Positions 21,475 to 29,939 of a stretch of 64,000 nt of DNA are shown here, one piece after another. Below the pieces are notes generated by a model. It made no database searches. It was not told the DNA's origin and saw only the letters and a program-made list of their open reading frames with translations. This DNA comes from Bactericera cockerelli (taxonomy: Eukaryota > Arthropoda > Insecta > Hemiptera > Triozidae). The stretch lies in NCBI GenBank assembly GCA_024516035.1, contig CM044958.1, forward strand, positions 4,110,574-4,174,573, given 5' to 3'. The position numbers and the translations under genes are program-made. The first letter of the stretch is position 1, and each line of letters starts with the position of its first letter.

Positions 21475-21728
21475 TCCTGTAGCCCTAGCGTCAAGGGTAC
21501 GTTGAATAAACCAGTACTCGTTTTGTCTCTAAAGTTAAGCAACGTGCAGCGAGGTTAGGACATGGGTGAGTGACCATTCAATTTAGAACTCTCCTGATAT
21601 TGGCTATTCCCGACCTCACTGAAGCTGGGTGAAGTTAATTTGCATTGCTGGTTTGTGAGTTTCAAGCGAATGGAGGGTGAACCCCCGTGTGATATGACCA
21701 TGCAGTTGAAAGCCATATTAAACTCAAA
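21475..21728 (+). repeat. 5S-rRNA-derived SINE, best-preserved copy
   Basis: From about 21504 the sequence follows 5S rRNA: TTGAATAAACCAGTACTCG against the 5S segment CTGAATACATCGGTTCTCG, then AAGTTAAGCAACGT, GCGAGGTTAGGACATGG and GTGAGTGACC, which cover the 5S internal control region. The 3' half is a non-ribosomal core: AAGCTGGGTGAGGTTAAT and GCGAATGGAGGGTGAACCCC, ending GATATGACCATGCAGTTGAA. Pol III 5S-headed SINEs are known in other animals (SINE3 class). A truncated second copy follows at 21745-21840. Confidence 0.7.
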
Positions 21729-21841
21729 TTTAAAAAAAAGATCCTGAAATTAAGCAATGAAGTTAAAAAAAAGTCCAAGACTTGGATAAGTCACCATTCG
21801 AATTCAAATGCTCGTGTTGCTGACTATTCCCGCCCCACAGT

Positions 21842-22020
21842 AGTCACCGTGGCCGAGTGAGTTAGCGCGCTAGGCATTGCACGCACGGTGATCTGGGTTC
21901 AATCCCCAGCGGAGCAGGATTTTAGCTGCTTTAATGTTAGCAGCGACCAGTGGCAGGATTATAGGCAAAAACAAGATATTGGGTTATTAAAGATATGGAA
22001 AAGTCCTATAATTCTGCGCT
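21842..22020 (+). repeat. tRNA-headed SINE (type A), copy 3
   Basis: Head GTCACCGTGGCCGAGTGAGT and GGGTTCAATCCCC, body GCAGCGACCAGTGGCAGGAT, tail TCCTATAATTCTGCGCT. It directly abuts the truncated 5S-type copy. A further, inverted type A copy lies at 22195-22355. Confidence 0.75.
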
Positions 22021-22555
22021 ACCCACTAAAATTGTGATTTAATAACATAAAGAAACACATTATTATTATTCCGGCCCACTCAGACTGTGTGAGGTTTATT
22101 TGAATAGCTGTTTTGTGAATACCCCTTTATAAGTGCAGCACGCTACAGAAATGAATAATATTAATTTTATTTATTTTAACTGGGGTTTAATATCTATAAT
22201 TTTGGGGTTCCATATCTTTAAGGTCGTTGCTCACAGTAAAGAAGCTACTTATTTTGCCTTACGAGGTACGAGTGAAAAAAATCCTGTCCTGCGGTGATCG
22301 AACTCAAGTCACCGTGCGTGCAAGTCTAGTGCGTTACCCACTCGGCCACGGTGACAAATGTATCCATCTCGATTTTAAACCCTTAAAATTAGTTAAATAA
22401 TTAATAAAATAAACATGTTCCCGGTCTTATTAAGCTTTTGCGATATTTACTTTTAAAGGATTTTTTAAAAATATCGTGGGATATTTTACTAGAGATTTGG
22501 GAAAAATCCCGTATGTCTACTTCCCCTACATCCATAGTCTATACAATGAAGTTTT

Positions 22556-22735
22556 TTTCGATTAATCGGTTATGCTGTGCGTTCATTGTGCTGTACGAAC
22601 TTATGCTGTGTAACCGTTGTGTTGGATGTGATTGTGTTGTACGAACACGATTTTTAAAATATGAATTCGATTATCGATATTTTATGCTGAAAGACCATTA
22701 TGCTGTGCGAACTTGTGTTGTGTGACGCCGCACCG
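22556..22735 (+). repeat. Cluster of alternating TTATGCTG / TTGTGTTG motifs, locus 2
   Basis: About eight units of 15-17 bp, for example TTATGCTGTGCGTTCA, TTGTGCTGTACGAAC, TTATGCTGTGTAACCG, TTGTGTTGTACGAAC, TTATGCTGAAAGACCA and TTATGCTGTGCGAAC. A spacer near 22645-22680 contains TTCGATTATCGATA. It lies 140-320 bp upstream of the SNRNP27 start codon. Confidence 0.6.
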
Positions 22736-22877
22736 TGAAATCACCAGTCATGTCGTTGTCTTTAATCGTTGGTGTTTTTTTTCTTCATTTTTTAAGATTC
22801 TAGAATATATCTTCCGGACACCTTATATTTATTTTATCATTTAAGATTTAAATAATTATTCTTACCTGTATTAAGTT

Positions 22878-25712
22878 ATGGGCAGAAGCGGCAGGAGTCC
22901 CGATAGAAGAAGGAGAAGTAAATCCAGAGACAGAGACATTGACAAGAGAAAGAAACATGGTCATGAGAGGGAAAGAAGAGGAAGGTAAGTACTAGTTGAT
23001 TAGTCCGTAAATTTTCCACTTTACTGTCTGTTCCGGTAGCTCAGTAAGGCGACTCGACTGCCTGGGTATCCTGAAGTCGCGGGTTCGACAACCAGTTGTG
23101 GTTCATGACAAGTTATCCTCCCATTTGGGATTTTTACCATATATTTTGAGAGACTGCTTTCATAGTAGAGAGTTGCCTAAAGACACAGTATAAGTAGTAT
23201 AGAGCGCACGATAAGCTCAGTGGTTAAGCACTTGCTTGCCATGCGGAAGGTCCCGGGTTTGATCCCCCATGCCGACAAAAATTTGTATTCTTAATTTGGT
23301 TACAATTGTTTGTAAGGGATACCTTCTGGTGCGCTCGTGCTGACCCAGCACCTAAATGGGAAGTATTGTGTCACTTCTCGCCCATCAGAGGGGAGGCATA
23401 CTACGGGATGGGCAGGCTACAACACAGACCACAAGCGTCTACAGTAGCTCCTGTTTCATGGCTACGAAATAAAAAAGGCTATGAAATACTCATTTTTTTT
23501 TTTAAAAAAAAAGTATAACCATCAATAATCCAAAATTACTTCATTAACACTTTCCGTGCCGGTGTTACCATTTGGTAACACCCGTTCAGGAAAATGGTGT
23601 TACCGTTTGGTAACACCGAAGACATCTACTTCTCGACCCCGGTGTTACCTTTTGGTAACACCTTACATGGAATAGTGTTACCAAATGGTAACACCGGCAC
23701 AGAACAAGAAAAACTTCAAAAAAATTTAAGCCTGTGCCGGTGCTACCAAATGGTAAATATCACTACGGCACTGGGCAATAATTTCAAAATGAGTCTCCGG
23801 CACGGAAAGTGTTCAGCATGATTTGACAATTGATGAATGCCCCCTTATCAGTCTTAATCAGGCAGCTTATTTTTTCAAGTTGTCATTATTTATTTGTTAA
23901 CTTGGTTTGCAATTTGTCATTTGATTGTGTGTTCTCTGTCCTTAAATGGTTTTTGTTTACAGGTCAAGGTCACCTTTGGATCGGGGATATGATAGAGATT
24001 CTCGTCGTCATGAAGAAAGGAGATTCAACAGAAGATCCTACAGTAGATCTCCTTCTCCCAGTGTTTCAAGAGAGCCAAAGAAGAAATATGTAGCTCAAAG
24101 ACCTCAAGTCTCTGGTTAGTATATTGTATAATTCTAGTGACCTCAGTAGCTTGCATGGTAAGGCAATGGATTTGTAACCTGGAGGTTGCTGGTTCAAGTC
24201 ACGGTTTCAGTGTGGATTTAGTAAAGCAAATTTGAGTAGTCGTGATATCTCACAAATGACACAAATCTTTTTTCTTTTCACTGAGCGTATATTGAGCACA
24301 TATTACATTAATTTATATTCTAGTTAGTCTCTGCAATATTTTGACCTTAATCCAAAATGTATTTCTAAATTCAGACAAACATAGTTATACAGCTAAGCAC
24401 AACAGACTAATCACCTGGCTAAAGAGAAACAGTTGTTAATTATTTTCAATTGTAATTTTCAATTGTAAAATAATATTACAAATAAATAAAATTATTATTA
24501 AATACAGTAAAACTTTCCAGTAGCTAACATGCATATACTCCCCAAGGTCTTTGTCACTATTCAGAGGTAAAAAAAAAAATATGGAAAAATAGCCAATTGG
24601 CATTTTTGCCCACAGATAGTTTTGAAATACTTTTTAAAGTAATGTTGTGTTTCTTGCAAAAAAATTGAAGCCATCACATTTGAGTTTTAAAATTTAGTTT
24701 TTAAATTAGCTTCAGCTTATTTTTCACCCATAATTTTAAATGCTGGACCAGAAATAAGATAGAAAATTCTCAGAATTTACTCAACCAAATTAAGATTTCA
24801 GTATCAATCACACTTTTGTTATTTTTTCTGTTAATTATCACACTTCTTTTCCTGTGACAAGATATCTGAGTTTTTCCATGATTTCAACCTGTTTTGCCTC
24901 AATGCACATCATTCTCATTAACAAAAATCACACAATAGCTTAATTCAAAATATTTCTTTTTTGAAATCGTCAATTTCAAACTCTACAGGAAACAGTTTAA
25001 GTGGTTTTCCTATAGTAAACTAATCAAAAGAACCATGGTCTCTAAAATGTGTCTACTTTTTAGGGTTTCACTGTACATTGAATTGAAATTTATTTAAATA
25101 GATAGCTGCATCTGATAAATTTTAAAGTACACATCAGGTTTGTTTCTTTTAAACCAAACAAAAATGAAGCCAGCATTGAAGTTAACCAATGTCCAGCCAG
25201 CATAAGACTTGGATGAGTGACCATTCAAATTCAAACCCTTGTCTGGCTATTCCCAGCCCCACTCAGGCTGGGTGAGGCAAATTAGAGTAGCTTGTTTCTG
25301 AATTTCCAGCAAATGGAGCGTGCAAAGTTCAAAACTACACATTATTTATTTTTTATCACTACCTGTAATGAGAATTATACTGTAGGATCTTGCAAATCTT
25401 TCACTGCATTTTTTTTTTTTTTTTTTTTCATCAATTAAATTATGTATATTGAAAAAAGTAAGAAAAGTTTTACCTCAAAGAAAACTAAAAATGCATACCC
25501 ATTTTGCATTTCCAGAGGCTGATCTTAAAGACAAAACTCCAGATGAACAAGAAATGATGAAGGCTATGGGATTCTGTGGGTTTGACACAACAAAAGGCAA
25601 AAGAGTGGCAGACAACAATTCTGGAGCAGTGCATGTAATATTGAAGAGAAAATACAGACAGTATATGAACAGGAAAGGGGGATTCAACAGGCCATTAGAT
25701 TTTGTAGCCTAA
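22878..25712 (+). CDS. SNRNP27: U4/U6.U5 tri-snRNP 27-kDa protein
   Basis: SNRNP27 is an RS-domain subunit of the spliceosomal tri-snRNP, involved in spliceosome activation and 5' splice-site choice. Three exons: 22878-22984, 23963-24114 and 25516-25712, with phases 2 and 1, GTAAGT/GTTAGT donors and CAG acceptors, total 456 nt and 151 aa. The N-terminus is Arg/Ser-rich ([20 protein letters not shown] ... [17 protein letters not shown]). The C-terminal 65 residues carry the conserved family domain: [28 protein letters not shown], then [22 protein letters not shown] at the stop. Intron 1 contains SINEs and a TTAA-flanked MITE; intron 2 holds a type D SINE and a 5S-type SINE. Confidence 0.95.
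23034..23150 (+). repeat. tRNA-headed SINE (type C) in SNRNP27 intron 1
   Basis: TTCCGGTAGCTCAGTAAGGC and GCGGGTTCGACAACC form the head, then CATGACAAGTTATCCTCCCA and TTTTTACCATATA. The 3' end is truncated. Confidence 0.65.
23202..23510 (+). repeat. tRNA-Gly-like SINE (type B), copy 2
   Basis: Head AAGCTCAGTGGTTAAGCAC, anticodon-arm-like TTGCCATGCGG, B-box region CGGGTTTGATCCCC, then the ~200-bp body and tail GAAATAAAAAAGGCTATGAA. It is about 95% identical by eye to the copy at 63248-63541, so recently mobile. Confidence 0.85.
23544..23817. mobile_element. piggyBac-type MITE in SNRNP27 intron 1
   Basis: Left TTAA (23544) then CACTTTCCGTGCCGG; right end CCGGCACGGAAAGTG then TTCA, a perfect 15-bp TIR with a decayed right target copy. 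The interior repeats the dyad GGTGTTACCATTTGGTAACA-CC several times (23560-23755). Confidence 0.7.
24136..24270 (+). repeat. tRNA-headed SINE (type D)
   Basis: Head ACCTCAGTAGCTTGCATGGT, TTGTAACCTGGAGGTTGC, B-box GGTTCAAGTC, then CAGTGTGGATTTAGTAAAGC. The anticodon region resembles a Thr-type tRNA, but identity is uncertain. Other copies: 46770-46925 (-), 47460-47915 (-, interrupted) and 50800-50945 (-). Confidence 0.65.
25150..25350 (+). repeat. 5S-rRNA-derived SINE in SNRNP27 intron 2
   Basis: GAAGTTAACCAATGTCCAGC, AAGACTTGGATGAGTGACCA, then core CACTCAGGCTGGGTGAGGC and CCAGCAAATGGAGCGTG. It is diverged but shows the same head-plus-core order as 21475-21728. Confidence 0.6.
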
Positions 25713-25799
25713 AGTTCCAATCTGTATTTATGTAAATATCATATTTGTACATAATTGAATATTACTTTTTGGTTTTATATTTTTGTGACCAAGTGTGTA

Positions 25800-26140
25800 A
25801 CATAACACTTAGATACCTGGGTGTGCCACGGGTGCTACATGCATGTCTGTACAAAATGGATTGGAATAATGATCACCCCCTGGTACTGCAGGAGAACTCA
25901 CTAAAAAAAACCTTGCACTGGTAGTCAAGAGGTTAAAGCGCTAGTTGGGTAATCCAGGTAGCGTAGGCATCCGTTGGCTCGAATCCCACCCAGAGCATGA
26001 GTTTTTTATCATTAATTTGAGTTTGTGACCACATAATAATAAGACTCTGAGGGTTAGGTGGTAGAAAATGCTTTGAGCATTAACCTTGCCTGGTGGATGC
26101 CTTCCACTAAAGAGTATTATTAAAATATTAAAAACATGCT
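25800..26140 (+). repeat. TTAA-type relic followed by a tRNA-headed SINE (type E)
   Basis: At 25803 AACACTTAGATACCTGGGTG resembles the left terminus of the short element at 52151-52265; its right end is lost. From 25915 a type E SINE follows: GTAGTCAAGAGGTTAAAGCG, GGCTCGAATCCCACCC, then AGGTGGTAGAAAATGCTTTG and CTTCCACTAAAGAGTATTAT. This is the 3' flank of SNRNP27. Confidence 0.6.
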
Positions 26141-27989
26141 GGTTGTCTAAGTGTTGAGGTTGAATTTATCATGTTTTTTTTTTTTTTTTTAAGTTACATT
26201 CTCACTGATTTCTCATGTGCCTGAAATGGTTAACATTGAGAAGCTGTTTTTCCACTTTGTAGTAAGCTTATGCACCAATTACAGTGAAGAAGCAAAGCTA
26301 CCTGGATTATATAGCTTTTGTTTGTTTGTCTGTCTGTCTGTTCCACAGTAACTTAGGACCAGATAATTTCAACAAAATTGTTGAAATTTAGTGAACATAT
26401 TCATTGGGGTTTTATTGCTATTTATATTATTGCTGCCTGATTACTAAATATTAGTATTAATCATGTCATTTGTTATTATCTGACCTAGTTGTAGGGTTTC
26501 AGTGAAAATTCCTTACAATAAACTCTGCAACCGATATCTTTTGATTTAATTTGGTTTCAATGTCCTGTTTTGAGTTACACAGGATGGTGGTTTCACTGTA
26601 CATAGGAACTGTACCAGCTACCCATATTAACATTATTCAGTCTGGTTTTGGGCTGGAAATGCCAGCATCACATGTTGGGAGGGAAGATAATTTTTGTTGG
26701 AAAATTCTACCCAACCTGGTATCTAACTTACGATCTCTGGACTACAGACAGGTATTACTTACAACCGTTTCACCATGGGGGCTGGAACATGACATGGTCC
26801 TGATAATTCTTGTACATACAATAAATAAAAAAAATATCAATAATTTCAAATAAGTTATTCTATTTGTTCATTTTATTTGGTAAAAAAATATTCAAATATC
26901 TATACTGTGTTATCACTTTCTTATTGTGTCATACAATTGATTTTTAAAAAGCTTTTTTGAAATTCTATGCTGGTAGTTATTGGAAAGATTTGCCAAGGTA
27001 TTGACAAATCAAACAACAAATGGTCAAGGACCAAGGAATGTTTCAATTTCTCTATTTGTGAGTTTCTAGTTTTAAAACATGAAGTGTGATTATATTTAAA
27101 AATTCTTGAGATAAAATACATTGAGATAACTTTTTTTAATTTTTTAGCATCAATATTTAGGCCTTTGTTTGAACCAATCATTTTATGGCACAGTTAGAAA
27201 GTGATCATAGTATGTAGGTACAAGTACTGATTGCCCACTTATTATTAGTTAATAGTGCCTAAATCTATTTTTTCGCAGTGAAAAATAAACTGGTGTGAGT
27301 GGTGCGACCATCACACAACTTTCCTTGCCCTTGAAAAGAAGGCAAATTCTGCAAAAAAAAAAAAAAAAAAAAAAATATTTTCACAACAGGTGTTAATAAA
27401 TAGGATTGAACTCTTGTATTTTTTCAATACTGCTAACCTGTAGCAATCCACTAGAGTATTTAAAAATAAATACCGATTGCACCGATTTCAATGAATTTTT
27501 TCATAATATCCTGTGCCTTTATGAGGACCACTTCGAATACTACATACGTTCCAAATTTTTAGTTATTACTGTTCTTGAGATATCTAGTTCACAGACACAC
27601 GGACCAATCGCTGAACCTTTTGATTGAAGCTCTGGGGACCCTTAAACTTGTTTAGCACTGAAAACATACTTTCAATTATTTTTGGGCAGTTCCATTACTT
27701 TCTTTTCTATAAGATAAATAAATTAAAAATTCAAATAGAGAGATCACCTACTGCCTCTTTTTTTATCATAACACAAAAAATTCAGACATGTTCAGCCAGT
27801 TTTTGTAGCCAGGTAGCACCTCAATATTGCACGAAGATAGTCCGTAAACAAAGTCTCCATTTTTTATTTATTCAATAAACACCAATTTATTACAAAACTA
27901 AGTACATATTCTGAATGATTGGACTGTTGGTTATCTATTTTTTGACATTTTCATGTCTTTGCTCTGGCACATAACCAAAATAATGTGAC
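26141..27989. other. Intergenic, decayed repeats
   Basis: This includes an old minus-strand fragment of the core-bearing SINE (about 26560-26790: CAGCTACCCATATTAACATT, GGGCTGGAAATGCCAGCATC) and a piece of the GGAAAGT-bounded repeat (27400-27720). I see no gene. Confidence 0.5.
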
Positions 27990-28155
27990 GAAATTATGTA
28001 ACGAAATTATGTAACGAATGTAACGATATTATGTAACGAAATATCGAATTGTAAAGGGAGAGAAGTCTTCTAATATCGGATATCGATATTATGGTTTCGA
28101 TATTATCGATATACCTAATATCGATATTTTCGTTTCGATATTGCAACCCTAAGAG
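27990..28155. repeat. ATGTAACGAAAT repeats and TATCGATA cluster
   Basis: Short direct repeats AAATTATGTAACG (27990-28045) are followed by three TATCGATA octamers (28081-28088, 28104-28111, 28119-28126) and end with TTTCGATATTGCAACCCT. The end resembles a hAT-type terminus (AGGGTTGCAATATCGA in reverse). No partner terminus was found. Confidence 0.45.
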
Positions 28156-28315
28156 AAGAGGGAAAGTGTGTGTCATGCGCACAGTACGAAATTTGGTCAG
28201 TTGGGTTTTGGACCTTGAATAGTAAAGATGAAAATGTCGAAATGGTTGCAGACTCGTATGCAAGCGTTTTTTTAAACAAAAATTTAACATCGCTTTCAAC
28301 TACATAGTCATATCA

Positions 28316-28765
28316 GTAGTCACCGTGGCAGAGTGAGTTAGCGCGCTGGGCATTGTACGCATGGTGACCTGGGTTCGATTCCCAGCGGGGCAGGAATTTT
28401 TTTGGTTTGTCCCGGTAGCTCAGTGGTAAAGGCGGTAACTGTGAATCCAGAGATTCCAGAGGCAGCGGGCTCGAAACCCAGCTGGGACATGACAAGTTAT
28501 CCTCCCATTTGGTATTTTTACCACATAATAATGCGTCTTGGGCTTACTGCTGGAATAATGGGGCCTAATTGTCCTAATTGGGCAGTATAAATAAGGCGAT
28601 ATTATTATTATTATTTTTCTACGTAGTCCACGTCACAATCGATGCACATTTGGAGTCGTTTCGGGAATTTCTTCGTACCCGCGTCATACCACTCTCCGGC
28701 AAACTAGATCTAATAATAACTGGATTCACAGGGTGCCGCCTTTACCACTGAGCTACACGGACAGA
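28316..28765. repeat. Tandem SINE heads: type A, type C, then inverted type C fragment
   Basis: GTCACCGTGGCAGAGTGAGT to GGCAGG (28318-28392) is a type A head. It is followed directly by a complete type C element (28410-28613, GTCCCGGTAGCTCAGTGGTA to the (ATT)n tail), then an inverted type C head fragment (28705-28763). Confidence 0.7.
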
Positions 28766-28867
28766 CGATATCGACAGCTGCATGTCGAATTCAATTTCAA
28801 TTTTGGATTCAATTGTAGCCGGGGACGTGACTTGGGTCCACTACTGTACGCCAGAAACTAAGGAACA

Positions 28868-28945
28868 ATCAGCCTCCGTGGCGTAATGCTTGTGAATACT
28901 GCCCGTAGTCCAGAGTTCCGAGTTCAACTCCCGGTTGGGGCAAGA
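28868..28945 (+). repeat. Head of the core-bearing tRNA SINE (type F)
   Basis: AGCCTCCGTGGCGTAATGC, then GCCCGTAGTCCAGAGTTCCG and AGTTCAACTCCCGGTTGGGG. Full elements with this head are at 37880-38233, 42627-42975 and 43262-43483. This copy stops abruptly at the patchwork segment 28946-29015. Confidence 0.7.
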
Positions 28946-29015
28946 GGAGATATTTTTCAATATATGATGGAGATATTTTTCAATATATTTTTGAGGGTAA
29001 CCGAGTTCAACTCCC
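28946..29015. other. Patchwork insert matching an MMS19 exon
   Basis: Bases 28964-29000 are identical over 37 nt to 30544-30580, inside MMS19 exon 4. Bases 28946-28963 are an extra 18-nt copy of part of the same segment (30549-30566). Bases 29001-29015 (CCGAGTTCAACTCCC) repeat 28918-28932 of the adjacent SINE head. The order head - exon piece - longer exon piece - head piece suggests copying with template switching. Confidence 0.75.
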
Positions 29016-29412
29016 AATCAAAACAATGGCGACATTCCTTTTCTCTAAGTGTCAAAAAGTTCAAGCAAACGCCGTTAGCGGGGAAGACGATGGCTTCTGA
29101 TTTCTGGGACAGAAAAGGCGTTCTACTGGTCAACTACATGGTAAGAGGTACAACAATCAACGCAGAGAGGTACTGCGAGACACTAACAAAGCTACGCCGG
29201 CCTGTACAGAAAAAAAGAAGGGGGTCGGCTGACACAGGGATTTTTTTTGCTTCATGACAAGGCCCACCCTCACGTCGCTCGTACCAAGACGGATCTCATC
29301 GCCAATTTCGGGTGGTAAATCATTGACCATCATCCTCCATACAGCCCTGATTTAGTCCCCAGTGACTACTATTTGTTTCCCAACTTGAAACTACTCTTGG
29401 GGAAAACGAAAT
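29016..29412 (+). pseudogene. mariner transposase relic, C-terminal half
   Basis: KQWRHSFSLSVKKFKQTPLA and GKTMASDFWDRKGVLLVNYM, then INAERYCETLTKLRRPVQKK, LHDKAHPHVA and PPYSPDLVPSDYYLFPNLK. These are the second and third catalytic blocks of a mariner (DD34D) transposase of the irritans/mellifera sort. A frame break follows RRGSADTGIFF, and the expected HDNA reads HDKA. It differs from the relic at 1-492. Confidence 0.85.
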
Positions 29413-29796
29413 TTTCCAGTTTTCAAATTTCTCTCTCAAAATTCTTCAAATATTTTCAAAATTTCAAACTTATTTTAAACTTCATTTATCTCAACCTTTT
29501 GATTTATTTTAGTATTAATTTAGTGTTACCAAGTTTTTAATCAAGATACCTAAGCAAAACAAATAAGAAATACCTACAATTTCAATGATCTCAGGATGAA
29601 TGTTGGATGAGGAAGAGACCATGCTGCATTGTTGATCTTTTCCAAAAAGAAATACAGAAAATTGTTCTAAAATAATTTGAAAAAAATGCAATTGGATTGC
29701 GAAATAAAAAGGTTATAAAATGATGTTTACAAAAAAATGGAGACCTTAATTTACGGACAACCCTCGTAATATAAAGTCGTGTGATGTTCACATCAG

Positions 29797-29802
29797 TTTA
29801 TT
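29797..29802 (-). terminator. Polyadenylation signal of MMS19
   Basis: AATAAA on the minus strand, about 140 bp after the MMS19 stop codon. Confidence 0.4.
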
Positions 29803-29939
29803 TTTTAGATAATTATTTTTGATTTTATAGAAATTTAAAATTGTAAAAATATACAAAAGTTTCTAGCTTTTACTATACAATAATGTCTGGTGGGAAAAAT
29901 AAAATGATATCTCCAAGGCAGTCAGTATCATCACGTGAT

